From: Cryobacterium sp. Y82
Lineage (GTDB): Bacteria > Actinomycetota > Actinomycetes > Actinomycetales > Microbacteriaceae
DNA: 64,000 bases
Direction of reading: 5' to 3'
Assembly (NCBI RefSeq): GCF_002929495.1
Contig: NZ_PJJJ01000034.1
Location: 62,001 to 126,000 of the forward strand
Position numbers and translations under genes: made by a program. Positions 45,038 to 55,800 of this stretch are shown here, piece by piece; position 1 is the first letter of the stretch; every line of letters starts with the position of its first letter. The notes beneath the pieces are model-generated. The model was not told the origin of the DNA. It was given only the letters and a program-made list of their open reading frames with translations, and ran no database searches.

Positions 45038-45164
45038 GAGGGCCTCTCTGTTGGATCTGCTTCTATTCGAACGTATCAGCCGTCCCTGTAGCTTCCCCCG
45101 ATGACGCTCTCACGGTAATTTCTCAGCCTAATGGCCGGATCTCGGCGCCCGTTAGAGTAGAAAG

Positions 45165-45196
45165 GCGACCGCTCATCGTCGTCTTGTTGCGGTCGC
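45165..45196 (+). promoter_or_regulatory. Hairpin in the leader of cystathionine beta-synthase
   Basis: GCGACCGC at 45165-45172 pairs with GCGGTCGC at 45189-45196, about 100 bases before the start codon. It has no T-run. It may be a leader structure or an operator; it does not match a SAM riboswitch that I can recognise. Confidence 0.35.
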
Positions 45197-45294
45197 TAGT
45201 CGATTTCGTACGAACGCGCCGGCCAGCGCTGAATCGGTGAGCAAATCCGAGGCCGCGCCCGCCCGAGGGCGTTGGGCCCGACAAAAGGAATTTT

Positions 45295-46659
45295 ATGAAG
45301 ATCGCAAACACCGTTCTTGACCTCATCGGTGACACCCCGTTGGTCAAACTCCACAAGATCACCGAAGGCTTGACCGCAACGGTGCTCGTGAAGCTCGAAT
45401 ACCTCAACCCGGGCGGGTCGGCGAAGGACCGCATTGCGGTGCGCATTATCGATGCCGCCGAGCGCGACGGCCTGTTGAAGCCTGGCGGCACAATCGTCGA
45501 ACCCACGTCGGGCAACACCGGCGTCGGCCTGGCCCTGGTGGCCCAGCAGCGCGGCTACAAGTGCGTGTTCGTGCTGCCCGACAAGGTCGGCGAAGATAAG
45601 CGCAATGTGCTCACGGCCTACGGCGCCGAGATCGTCGTGACCCCGACATCCGTTGCGCCGGACGACCCCGAGTCGTACTACAGCGTCTCCGACCGGCTGG
45701 CCCGGGACATCCCGGGAGCGTTCAAGCCCAACCAGTACTTCAACCCGAACGGCCCGCTGAGCCATTACGAGACCACCGGCCCCGAAATCTGGCGTGACAC
45801 CGACGGCACCGTCACCCATTTCGTCGCCGGGGTCGGCACCGGGGGCACCATCACCGGTACCGGCCGCTACCTGCGCGAGGTCTCGAACGATGCCGTGCGC
45901 ATCATCGGAGCGGACCCGGAAGGCTCGGTCTACTCCGGCGGTACCGGCCGTCCCTACCTGGTCGAGGGTGTCGGCGAGGATTTCTGGCCCGGCGCCTACG
46001 ATCCAACGGTCGTGCACGAAGTCATCGCCGTGTCCGACGCCGACTCCTTCGCCATGACCCGCCGGCTCGCCCTCGAGGAGGGAATCCTCGTCGGCGGCTC
46101 CAGCGGCATGGCCGTTGTTGCAGCCCTGCGCGCGGCCGAGAAGCTCGGCCCCGATGACACGATCGTCGTGCTGCTGCCCGACGGTGGTCGCGGCTACCTC
46201 GGTAAAATCTTCAACGACGGCTGGATGCGCAGCTACGGTTTCAGCAACGCCCCGGTCGGTCACACGGTCGCGAATTTGCTGGAATCGAAGACCGGGCGCC
46301 TGCCAGCCCTGGTGTACGTGCATCCGAGCGACACCGTGCACGACGCGATCGAGACCATGACGAGCCAGGGAGTGTCGCAGCTGCTCGTGCTGAGCGCTAA
46401 ACCGCCGGTCGTCATGGGCGAGGTACTCGGCGCGGTTGATGAGCGTGCCCTGATGGGCCTCGTCTTCTCCGGCGACGCGAAGCTCACCGATCGGGTTGGC
46501 TCAATCGTCGGTGATGCGTTGCCGCTGATCGGGGTCAACGAGCCGGTGGCGGCTGCCCGCGCAGCCTTCGCCGACCACGACGCGCTGCTGGTGACCGACG
46601 GTGGCAAGCCGCTCGGCGTCATCACCCGGCATGACCTGCTCAGCTACCTGAGTGCCTGA
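45295..46659 (+). CDS. cbs: Cystathionine beta-synthase
   Basis: A 454-residue PLP enzyme that joins serine and homocysteine to cystathionine. The PLP lysine is in PGGSAKDRIAV (near residue 44); the substrate loop is EPTSGNTGVGLAL and the phosphate-binding loop GVGTGGTITGTGRYL. The C-terminal 120 residues carry two CBS motifs (LVYVHPSDTVHDAIETM, then a second ending PLGVITRHDLLSYL), which separates it from cysteine synthase. AAAGGA lies before ATG 45295. Together with the next gene it allows conversion of homocysteine to cysteine. Confidence 0.93.
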   Translation: MKIANTVLDLIGDTPLVKLHKITEGLTATVLVKLEYLNPGGSAKDRIAVRIIDAAERDGLLKPGGTIVEPTSGNTGVGLALVAQQRGYKCVFVLPDKVGEDKRNVLTAYGAEIVVTPTSVAPDDPESYYSVSDRLARDIPGAFKPNQYFNPNGPLSHYETTGPEIWRDTDGTVTHFVAGVGTGGTITGTGRYLREVSNDAVRIIGADPEGSVYSGGTGRPYLVEGVGEDFWPGAYDPTVVHEVIAVSDADSFAMTRRLALEEGILVGGSSGMAVVAALRAAEKLGPDDTIVVLLPDGGRGYLGKIFNDGWMRSYGFSNAPVGHTVANLLESKTGRLPALVYVHPSDTVHDAIETMTSQGVSQLLVLSAKPPVVMGEVLGAVDERALMGLVFSGDAKLTDRVGSIVGDALPLIGVNEPVAAARAAFADHDALLVTDGGKPLGVITRHDLLSYLSA

Positions 46660-46682
46660 TCTTTTTCACAGAGGAGCCCACA

Positions 46683-47834
46683 ATGACCGATAATCAGAAA
46701 TTCGACACGATCGCCATCCATGCCGGTCAGGCCTTCGACCCGACCACCGGCGCAGTCATTCCGCCGATCTACCAGACCTCCACCTACGTTCAGGACGGCA
46801 TCGGCAACCTGCGTGGCGGCTATGAGTACAGTCGTGGCGGCAATCCCACCCGCACCGTGCTCGAAACGCTGCTTGCCGCCCTTGAAGGTGGCAAGCACGG
46901 CCTGGCGTTCGCGAGCGGACTCGCCGCTGAGGACACCATCCTGCGTGCCATTCTCAAGCCCGGCGACCACGTCGTGCTCGGCAACGACGTCTACGGCGGA
47001 ACCCACCGCCTCATCAACCGGGTGCACGCCGCCTGGGGTGTGCTCAACACGACGGTCGAGATGAGCGACCTCACAGCGGTCGAAGCGGCCATCCGCCCCG
47101 AAACGAAAATCCTCTGGGTGGAGACACCGAGCAACCCGCTCATGAAGATCAGCGACATCGCGGCGCTCGCCGAGATCGCGCACCGGCACGGCGTAGTCGC
47201 GATCGTCGACAACACTTTTGCGTCGCCGGCGCTGCAGCATCCGCTGGAATTTGGCGCTGACGTGGTTGTGCATTCGACCACGAAGTATCTCGGCGGCCAC
47301 TCCGACGTGCTCGGTGGTGCGCTCATCATCAATGACGACGAGCTTTACGAGAAGGCCCGGTTTCTGCAGTTCGCGGCCGGCCCGGTGTCGGCTCCGCTCG
47401 ACTCCTGGCTCACCGTGCGCGGCATCAAAACGCTCTCGGTGCGCATGGAACGGCACTGCAGCAATGCCCAGGCCATCGCGGAATTTCTCGACGGCCACCC
47501 GGCCATCGAACGGGTGTATTACCCGGGACTGCCCGGCCACCCCGGGCACGACCTGGCGAAAAAGCAGATGTCCGGCTTCGGTGGCATGCTCTCTCTCGCA
47601 TTCGTCGGCGGAGCCGCTGCTGCGCGCTTGTTCGCCGAATCGATGCACCTGTTCCAGCTCGCCGAATCGCTCGGCGGGGTCGAATCTCTCGTGAACTACC
47701 CCTCGGAGATGACGCATGCCTCGGTGCGCGGCACCGAACTTGAGGTGCCCGACAATATCGTGCGCCTCTCCGTCGGCATTGAAGATATTGCCGACCTCAT
47801 TGCCGACCTCGAGAGCGCGCTACCCCGCGCCTGA
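46683..47834 (+). CDS. metB: Cystathionine gamma-synthase / gamma-lyase
   Basis: A 383-residue PLP enzyme of the Cys/Met metabolism family. Motifs: YEYSRGGNPTRTVLETLLAALEGG, the aspartate in VAIVDNTFASP, and the PLP lysine in VVHSTTKYLGGHSD. It lies 23 bases after cystathionine beta-synthase, with GAGGAG before ATG 46683. The neighbour favours the lyase direction (cystathionine to cysteine), but gamma-synthase activity toward methionine cannot be excluded from sequence; many actinobacterial enzymes do both. Confidence 0.92.
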   Translation: MTDNQKFDTIAIHAGQAFDPTTGAVIPPIYQTSTYVQDGIGNLRGGYEYSRGGNPTRTVLETLLAALEGGKHGLAFASGLAAEDTILRAILKPGDHVVLGNDVYGGTHRLINRVHAAWGVLNTTVEMSDLTAVEAAIRPETKILWVETPSNPLMKISDIAALAEIAHRHGVVAIVDNTFASPALQHPLEFGADVVVHSTTKYLGGHSDVLGGALIINDDELYEKARFLQFAAGPVSAPLDSWLTVRGIKTLSVRMERHCSNAQAIAEFLDGHPAIERVYYPGLPGHPGHDLAKKQMSGFGGMLSLAFVGGAAAARLFAESMHLFQLAESLGGVESLVNYPSEMTHASVRGTELEVPDNIVRLSVGIEDIADLIADLESALPRA

Positions 47835-47864
47835 TTGACGGTCGCACGGTTCATATTTCGCGGG

Positions 47865-47934
47865 CTGGGCCCATGTTAAGGAAGTGGGCCCATGATCTAT
47901 CATGGGCCCACTTTCCGGGCCCGGGCCCGGAAAG
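47865..47934. repeat. GGGCCC-rich intergenic repeat, copy C
   Basis: Two palindromes side by side. GTGGGCCCATGAT (47884-47896) and ATCATGGGCCCAC (47899-47911) are exact inverted copies around a CT centre. A perfect 24-bp palindrome with half-site CTTTCCGGGCCC follows at 47911-47934. Another GGGCCCATG lies just before. The element ends exactly where similarity to a sugar-binding protein begins, so it marks a deletion or insertion boundary. Confidence 0.85.
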
Positions 47935-48293
47935 TCGACGGCGTGCTCTCGCCCAATGACACCCTGGTCCGCGCCATCATCACCTCGGTGAAGTCTGCCG
48001 GCAAGTCGGTCCCCGTCGTCACCGGTCAGGACTCCGAAGTGGAGTCGGTTAAGTCGATCATGGCCGGCGAGCAGTATTCCACCATCAACAAGGACACCCG
48101 CGTTCTCGTGAAGCAGGCCATTGACATGGTCAAGACCCTGCAGACCGGCGGCACTGCCGAGACCAACGATGACACCTACGACAACGGCAACAAGATCGTT
48201 CCGGCGTTCTTGCTCCCGCCGGTCATCGTGACCAAGGACAACGCGGCCGAGGCATACGCCAACGACCCGAAGCTGTCCCCGCTGACCAAGTAG
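47934..48293 (+). pseudogene. 3' fragment of a ChvE/XylF-type sugar-binding protein gene
   Basis: About 119 codons with good family similarity: VDGVLSPNDTLVRAIITSVKS, VPVVTGQDSEVESVKSIMAGEQYSTINKD and TLVKQ-like region through IVPAFLLPPVIVTKDNAAE. This is the C-terminal third of multiple-sugar/xylose binding proteins of the ChvE/XylF kind. The signal peptide and first two-thirds are absent; the frame runs back into the palindromic repeat, whose translation is not protein-like. A strong terminator still follows. The associated ATPase and permease are not nearby. The fragment is probably not translated. Confidence 0.82.
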
Positions 48294-48325
48294 CGCGCAG
48301 CACCTACTGCTAAATCGAACGGCCT

Positions 48326-48364
48326 AACGGGCCGGTCGCCACTTCGGTGGAGACCGGCCCGTTT
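48326..48364 (+). terminator. Strong terminator after the binding-protein remnant
   Basis: AACGGGCCGGTC at 48326-48337 is mirrored by GACCGGCCCGTT at 48352-48363 and followed by TTC. The stem extends by further pairs around an ACTTCGGT loop. Confidence 0.85.
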
Positions 48365-48472
48365 CTGCGTGCCTGGCGGATCGCTTAGTTGACCTGTCGG
48401 ATGCCCCCGAGTGCCCACGCCGCGACACGCCGTCGGTGATTCCACAGGCAAAATAATGTCGCCTGGGAAGCC

Positions 48473-48481
48473 TGTGGATAA
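48473..48481. promoter_or_regulatory. DnaA box upstream of nrdH
   Basis: TGTGGATAA, the exact complement of the DnaA box TTATCCACA. A near match GGTGGATAA is at 48549-48557. DnaA regulates nrd operons in some bacteria. No origin features (clustered boxes, AT-rich unwinding element, dnaA/dnaN) are present. Confidence 0.6.
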
Positions 48482-48570
48482 CTGGTTGCGATTCCGCGGA
48501 ATTCAGGCACTTTTGCGTCGTCAAGCTGTGGGCAAAATGTGGAATGTCGGTGGATAACTACACAATTGTA

Positions 48571-48586
48571 ATTACTGCATGTAGTG
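48571..48586. promoter_or_regulatory. NrdR-like box 1
   Basis: ATTACTGCATGTAGTG, an imperfect palindrome matching box 2 at most positions when both are read on the same strand. NrdR is the ATP-cone repressor of ribonucleotide reductase operons and binds such paired sites. Confidence 0.7.
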
Positions 48587-48602
48587 GCTCTTGAGTCCGG
48601 CG

Positions 48603-48618
48603 ATCACTAGATGTAGTA
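48603..48618. promoter_or_regulatory. NrdR-like box 2
   Basis: ATCACTAGATGTAGTA, exactly 32 bp (three helical turns) from box 1, as expected for cooperative NrdR binding. It lies 163 bp before nrdH. The rest of the 48365-48780 gap has no gene. Confidence 0.72.
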
Positions 48619-48780
48619 TTGGAAGTCCAGTCAGGCACTACAGCCGGACGGTACACTTGCTCACTTTGCACGACGATCCCTGACGGTTTCTCATCGGAGA
48701 TCAAAGAGTTTTATCGAACATACTTGCGAAGTATATCGAACAGATTTAGACTTTACCAGCCAAGAAGAAAGGCCATAACC

Positions 48781-49014
48781 ATGGCAATCACCGTTTACAC
48801 GAAGCCCTCCTGCGTACAGTGCGCGGCCACCTACCGTGCCCTCGACAACAAGGGCATCGAGTACGAGGTGCTCGACCTCTCGGTCGACGAAAACGCACTG
48901 GAGGCCGTCAAGGCTTTGGGCTACCTACAGGCGCCCGTCGTTATCACCGACGAAGAGCACTGGTCGGGCTTTCGCCCCGACAAGATCAACGCACTCGCTG
49001 CTCGCCTCGCGTAG
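48781..49014 (+). CDS. nrdH: Glutaredoxin-like protein NrdH
   Basis: A 77-residue redoxin. The active site CVQC (residues 11-14, YTKPSCVQCAAT) and the C-terminal HWSGFRPDKINAL are typical of NrdH, which passes electrons from thioredoxin reductase to class Ib ribonucleotide reductase. AGAAAGG precedes ATG 48781. The in-frame start further upstream overlaps the NrdR boxes and is rejected. First gene of nrdHIEF. Confidence 0.96.
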   Translation: MAITVYTKPSCVQCAATYRALDNKGIEYEVLDLSVDENALEAVKALGYLQAPVVITDEEHWSGFRPDKINALAARLA

Positions 49015-49077
49015 CTCACGTCAACCAGCACGCCACCACTCACCCGGATGTCTTGCCGATCAGAATCGCCGCAACAG

Positions 49078-49482
49078 ATGACTGACATCGTGTATTTCTC
49101 GAGCACATCGGGCAACACTCGCCGCTTCGTCGAGAAGCTCGGTCGGAAAGCAGCGCGCATACCTCTCCATACGCGCGAAGAGCCGCTCGTGGCCACGGAA
49201 CCGTACGTGCTGTGCGTGCCCACCTATGGTGGCGGCAGCGAGGGCGGGGCTGTGCCCAAGCAGGTCATCAAGTTTTTGAACAACGAGACCAATCGGTCGT
49301 TGATCCGCGGCGTCATCGGCGCCGGCAACATGAATTTCGGTACCGCCTATTGCCTGGCCGGCGACATCATCGCCGCCAAGTGTAAGGTGCCGCACCTCTA
49401 TCGCTTTGAAGTATTTGGAACACCGGATGATGTGCGCATCGTTCACGACGGATTGGAAGAATTTTGGAAACAACAGCCGTGA
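49078..49482 (+). CDS. nrdI: Flavodoxin-like protein NrdI
   Basis: A 134-residue flavoprotein. It has the FMN phosphate loop [17 protein letters not shown] and [17 protein letters not shown], both characteristic of NrdI. It supplies oxidant to load the Mn2-tyrosyl radical cofactor of NrdF. ATG 49078 gives the family start; ATG 49048 is in frame and would add ten residues. Its stop overlaps the nrdE GTG start. Confidence 0.93.
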   Translation: MTDIVYFSSTSGNTRRFVEKLGRKAARIPLHTREEPLVATEPYVLCVPTYGGGSEGGAVPKQVIKFLNNETNRSLIRGVIGAGNMNFGTAYCLAGDIIAAKCKVPHLYRFEVFGTPDDVRIVHDGLEEFWKQQP

Positions 49483-51617
49483 AAATCACGCCCATCGACG
49501 CCCCGCTGGGTATGGATTACCACTCGCTCAACGCGATGCTCAACCTGTACGGCCCGAACGGAGAAATCCAGTTCGACAAAGACCGCGAGGCAGCCCGCGA
49601 GTTCTTCCTGCAGCACGTCAACCAGAACACGGTGTTTTTCCACTCGCTGCGTGAGCGCCTCGACTACCTGGTCGAGAAGGAATACTACGAGCAGGCCGTG
49701 CTCGACCAGTATTCGTTCGAGTTCATCACGAGCCTGAACGATCTGGCCTACTCCAAAAAGTTCCGTTTTCAGTCGTTCCTCGGTGCATTCAAGTACTACA
49801 CCTCCTACACGCTCAAGACCTTCGACGGCAAGCGGTACCTGGAGCGTTTCGAAGACCGTGTGGTCATGACCGCGCTGGGTCTCGCATCCGGTGATGAGAA
49901 GCTCGCCGTTGCCTTGGTTGAAGAGATCATCGCCGGTCGCTTTCAGCCGGCGACCCCCACCTTTTTGAACTCCGGCAAGGCCCAGCGCGGTGAGCTCGTC
50001 TCGTGCTTCCTGCTGCGCATCGAAGACAACATGGAGTCGATCTCACGCGGCATCAACTCCTCGCTGCAGCTCTCCAAGCGTGGCGGCGGCGTGGCCCTGC
50101 TGCTCAGCAACATTCGTGAAGCCGGCGCACCGATCAAGCAGATCGAGAACCAGTCCAGCGGCATCATCCCCGTCATGAAGCTGCTCGAAGACTCCTTCAG
50201 CTACGCCAACCAGCTCGGTGCCCGCCAGGGAGCTGGCGCTGTCTACCTGCACGCGCACCACCCCGACATCATGCGTTTTCTCGACACCAAGCGCGAGAAT
50301 GCCGACGAGAAGATTCGCATCAAGACCCTCTCGCTCGGTGTCGTCATTCCCGACATCACCTTCGAGCTGGCCAAGAACGACGACTGGATGTATCTCTTCT
50401 CGCCCTATGACGTGGAGCGCGTCTACGGCGTGCCCTTCGCCGACATCTCGGTGAGCGAAAAGTACCACGAGATGGTCGACAACCCGCGCATCAAGAAGTC
50501 CAAGATGAAGGCACGCGAGTTCTTCCAGACCCTCGCCGAGATTCAGTTCGAGTCGGGCTACCCGTACATCATGTTTGAAGACACGGTGAACGCGGCGAAC
50601 CCGATCGAGGGTCGCATTAACATGTCGAACCTGTGCTCGGAGATTCTGCAGGTGAACACCCCGACGACCTACAACGAAGACCTCTCGTACAACGAGATCG
50701 GCAAGGACATCTCCTGCAACCTCGGGTCGATGAACATTGCCCTGGCCATGGATTCCGGCGACCTCGGACGCACCGTCAATGCCGCCATTCGCGGCCTCAA
50801 TGCGGTATCGGAGCAGAGCCACATCAGCTCGGTTCGGTCGATCGAAGACGGCAACGACCGCTCGCACGCCATCGGTCTCGGCCAGATGAACCTGCACGGC
50901 TACCTTGCCCGTGAGCGCGTCTATTACGGCAGCGAAGAGAGCATTGACTTCACCAACATCTACTTCTACACGGTGTTGTTCCACGCGCTGCGCGCCTCCA
51001 ACGCCATCGCCATGGAGCGCGGCCGCTCCTTTGAGGGCTTCGAAAACTCCACCTACGCGTCCGGGGTGTTCTTTGACAAGTACACCGACCAGGTCTGGGA
51101 GCCATCGACCGTGCGCGGCGCCGAGCTGTTCGCCCAGGCCGGAGTGTCGATTCCGACGCAGGCTGACTGGGCCGAGCTGAAGGCATCCGTTGTCAAGCAC
51201 GGAATCTACAACCAGAACCTGCAGGCCGTGCCGCCGACCGGGTCGATTTCGTACATCAACAACTCGACCGCGTCGATCCACCCGATCGCGGCGAAGATTG
51301 AAATTCGCAAGGAAGGCAAGCTGGGTCGCGTGTATTACCCGGCGCCGTTCATGACGAACGACAACACCGAGTACTACCAGGATGCTTACGAAATCGGCTA
51401 CGAGAAAATCATCGACGTGTATGCGGCGGCGACCCAGCATGTAGACCAGGGCCTCTCGCTGACCCTGTTCTTCAAGGACACCGCGACCACCCGTGACATC
51501 AACCGCGCCCAGATCTACGCTTGGAAAAAGGGCATCAAGACCATTTACTACATCCGCCTGCGTCAGATGGCGCTCGAGGGCACGGAAATTGAAGGTTGCG
51601 TGTCCTGCGCACTGTGA
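49479..51617 (+). CDS. nrdE: Class Ib ribonucleotide reductase alpha subunit NrdE
   Basis: A 712-residue large subunit that reduces ribonucleoside diphosphates to deoxy forms. Landmarks: [23 protein letters not shown] with the first redox cysteine, [13 protein letters not shown] with the radical cysteine, NLGSMNIA, and the C-terminal EGCVSCAL redox pair. No N-terminal ATP cone, as expected for class Ib. The GTG at 49479 overlaps the nrdI stop (GTGA) and is preferred to TTG 49464. Confidence 0.96.
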   Translation: MKITPIDAPLGMDYHSLNAMLNLYGPNGEIQFDKDREAAREFFLQHVNQNTVFFHSLRERLDYLVEKEYYEQAVLDQYSFEFITSLNDLAYSKKFRFQSFLGAFKYYTSYTLKTFDGKRYLERFEDRVVMTALGLASGDEKLAVALVEEIIAGRFQPATPTFLNSGKAQRGELVSCFLLRIEDNMESISRGINSSLQLSKRGGGVALLLSNIREAGAPIKQIENQSSGIIPVMKLLEDSFSYANQLGARQGAGAVYLHAHHPDIMRFLDTKRENADEKIRIKTLSLGVVIPDITFELAKNDDWMYLFSPYDVERVYGVPFADISVSEKYHEMVDNPRIKKSKMKAREFFQTLAEIQFESGYPYIMFEDTVNAANPIEGRINMSNLCSEILQVNTPTTYNEDLSYNEIGKDISCNLGSMNIALAMDSGDLGRTVNAAIRGLNAVSEQSHISSVRSIEDGNDRSHAIGLGQMNLHGYLARERVYYGSEESIDFTNIYFYTVLFHALRASNAIAMERGRSFEGFENSTYASGVFFDKYTDQVWEPSTVRGAELFAQAGVSIPTQADWAELKASVVKHGIYNQNLQAVPPTGSISYINNSTASIHPIAAKIEIRKEGKLGRVYYPAPFMTNDNTEYYQDAYEIGYEKIIDVYAAATQHVDQGLSLTLFFKDTATTRDINRAQIYAWKKGIKTIYYIRLRQMALEGTEIEGCVSCAL

Positions 51618-51655
51618 GCAAAACGCGCTCAAGTGAGTTTGCTGTAAATTTCTGA

Positions 51656-52663
<1,008 letters not shown>

Positions 52664-52674
52664 GGACACGCACA

Positions 52675-52726
52675 AGGACCCCGTTGCCACCTATCCAGTG
52701 AACCTGGCTGCTGGCAACGGGGTCCT
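52675..52726 (+). terminator. Long hairpin ending the nrdHIEF operon
   Basis: Perfect 15-bp arms, AGGACCCCGTTGCCA (52675-52689) and TGGCAACGGGGTCCT (52712-52726), with a 22-base loop. There is no T-run. It starts 12 bases after the nrdF stop. Confidence 0.75.
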
Positions 52727-52837
52727 CGGCATCTCTCGCCCGATGCAAATGATGCTCCAGTTTTGTCACAGACAGCGAACAGCTCGGGACGTCGGCACGA
52801 ACCTCCGGCCGCAGCGGCTGACGGAGTAAAGGAAGGC

Positions 52838-55800
52838 CTACTTGCTTGACAGCTTGAGGAGGCCGCAGAACCGTGCATAGCCTTGGTTCGTTAAGTCACA
52901 GGGTGAGTCAACCATTTCATGCGAGAGCGCTTCGCTCAGGCTGGAGCGACTGAACGATGACAGAGCCCAACCCAACGGGGGGACGATTGTGGGACGGGTG
53001 GATGGTGCGACGACAACGACACCATCGGGAATTACATCGTGGAGGTCTTTCTGAGTTTCAGCGCACTTCGTTTCGCCGTCCACAGCGGTCTGCTGCTCCG
53101 CCGGCGTTCCCGCGTGCGAGCCTCCTGGTGTCGGGCAGGATGCCGCCAGGCTCGCGGTGATGCGCTGAACCCACGCGTTCTGGTCAGATTGCTTCCCTTT
53201 GGCGCTGAATCCGACGATGGGCACCAACGGTTCTGCGGTAATTTCTGACACCTTGTCCGCTAGGTCGAAGCCAGCTCCATTTCGAAGGAAGAGCAGGATC
53301 GGCATCGCATAGGCACCGACTTCGGGGTCTACCGTGGCGTTGTAGCCGCGAATCGCGTTGGCGATATCGGGTGCAATGTCGGAAATTGTGCCGAGCCCGG
53401 AACCTTCCGCATATCCGCCGTCGATGAGCTGACTGTCGGTGCCCGCTGTGCACTCAGCAGTACCGCTCGGCAGTCGACCAGCAGGCGTGATAATGGGAAA
53501 CCGCCCGGAGAGCATCGCCGCAGCCGCCCAATCGAGGGAGAGTGAGCATTGGTCACCGTGCATGAGGTCCAGAGATCCGCTGGCAGCTGGTTGGCTGGCG
53601 GACGACGAGCAGTCCAGGGGAGGATCGACCTCCAATCCAGTGGAGTCACCTGCTTTCGGAGTGCCCGTGGCCGCAGACTCGTCTGGCGCTGTCAATTGGC
53701 TGACCAGAACGCGGCACTTCGACCTGGCGTCCGTCGAGTTGAGAATGATGAAGCCTGTCCCATCCCGAGGGTCCCGGTCGAACCGGTCGCCGAGTTCAGG
53801 GACTGAACCAATCCAATTCGCTTCGATGAGCGAAGCGCGGTCCCGCCACATACCACTGCCAATGCCTCCCGCAGACGGAATGTGGATTCCGAGAGTGGAG
53901 GCAATGAGATCGCTCGAGAGAAGACCGGACACCGCTGTCGCTACGGTAGCTGGGCCGCCGAGCTTCTGGAGCTTGGTATCCCATTCTTTCGAATCGCGCA
54001 CGACGTGAGTGAGAGCGAGTCCGACGGAACCACCGCTCACGCCGCTGGAGACGAGCACCGCCTCAGAGAGGCATCCGCCGTGAGCGTCCAACTGAGCGAG
54101 CACTTCGGTCGTCCAGAACGCGGCGCGGATGCCCCCGCCCTCGGCCGCAACGACGACGACTGGTTTGACTACTCTGCCATCAGGCGTGGTTGCCAGACAT
54201 TTGGTCTTTATGAGCCGTTTCAGCAAAGGGGACGGTTCATTGGTGGCGGTCGCGACCGCAGCTGCTGCACCTGCGGCAGGAGGGCTCTCGGCCATGGTGC
54301 GGACGGCATGTACCGTCGGGTCTGCTCCCCCAGTCGTGTACAGGGCCGAAAGCGCGAGCGGGATCGTAATGGCAAGGGTGAGCACCGGAGCAGCCCGCAG
54401 CCGCAGCAATTTAAACAGTGGGTGAAGTTGATAGTCCTGCAGCACCACGGTGAATGCTCCCAGGATCGCAACCCACGCACTCAGGAGCAGCACGGTGACA
54501 CCGACGCCTCCGAGGATGCGAGGAATGTCGAGGGGAAGTACGGTGACCGCCAGGATAATTAACGCCCCGACGCAGAGAATGCCGAATAACCACCAGCGCG
54601 CGGTTTGGAGGTGCTGCTGTGACCGCACGGGCACTGGGTTGTTGTGAGCGGCAAGGCTCTGTAACCACTGTCGCGGGTTGAGGTTGGACCTGACCCACAG
54701 TGCCTGACGAGCCGTGAAATATTCTGGATTGAGACTATTGAGTAACCGCGGTGAGTAAACCGCGACCAGGATTCCGACCACAAACAGCAAAACGGAGAAG
54801 GGCCACTTGTCAGGCTCCAGCCCCAGGAAGACCGGACCAGTGAACGAACGAACGAGTCCGAGGCCGCCGACAGACAGCACGACGACAGCGAGAACGTCGC
54901 CGACCAGCCAGGTGTAAATTGCCCGTTCAGGATCGGAAACCGCATTCGCTTTGCCCCGGGAATTTGGGAAACGCTTCATCAGCAACACGACTACGAGCAC
55001 GAGAGGTATCGACAGGAAAGTGATCGTCATGTGCGGGTTGAATTGGGCCAGCCCTGCCGACCATGCGAGGCCCTCGACGAAGGCGACTGTCCCCGTTATC
55101 ATCGCCGCGACGGCCCAGGCGCCGACAGGGATAAGCCACCACAGCCATTGCCGGCCTGGGGCCTTGTTGCTGTCGAGAATCATCCGCACCCTCGTGTCGA
55201 TGCTGGCACGGGTGCGTTGCCGACCGAGCACGAAGCTCACCAGTGATGCCAGCATCAGGGCGGCTGCGGCAACGATCAGGTGGACCAAACCGGTGCGCCA
55301 ATCGTCAAGCCACTGGCGCTGCAGGTCAGGAAGCTGGTCGAGGACACCATCCGAAGGGACGCAGGACAGGCCGATGAGTACGACGACCACTACTGCCGTC
55401 AAACGATGCACCCAGATTGCCTGTAGGACGCGGGAACCAATACGCGAAAGCGTTGAGCGCGTTCCAGAATTGCGAAGAATTGCAACTGCGAGCAGGATGG
55501 CAAGCGCCCACTTTATCGTCGCGACAAGGGCCACGGTAAAGGGTATAACTGTGAACGAAAGGGCGGGAAAATAGATAAGTATCAGCGCGCCACAGAGGAC
55601 CAGGATTAGCTCCACAAGCTCGGCCACAACGAGCCAGCCGAGGAGGAGCCCGGATATTCGAACGCCGTCCCCGACTGCGCGGTGCAGTAGTCGCTTCAGC
55701 AATTGCACGTAGGAGAGCACGAAGACGGCGTCAATCACCAGTGAAGCGATGATCCAGCTGCCCGTCCCAGCGGGAAGTTCACTTGATGCCCAGCCCGCCC

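Noticed and set aside
45117-45294. SAM or other riboswitch in front of cystathionine beta-synthase
   Set aside because: Only one 8-bp hairpin is visible and no known aptamer core could be matched.
21530-47934. GGGCCC repeats as a CRISPR array
   Set aside because: Copies are kilobases apart, palindromic and without regular spacers or cas genes.
48473-48618. Possible replication origin because of DnaA boxes
   Set aside because: Only one exact and one near box, no dnaA, dnaN, rpmH or AT-rich unwinding region; an nrd promoter explains them.
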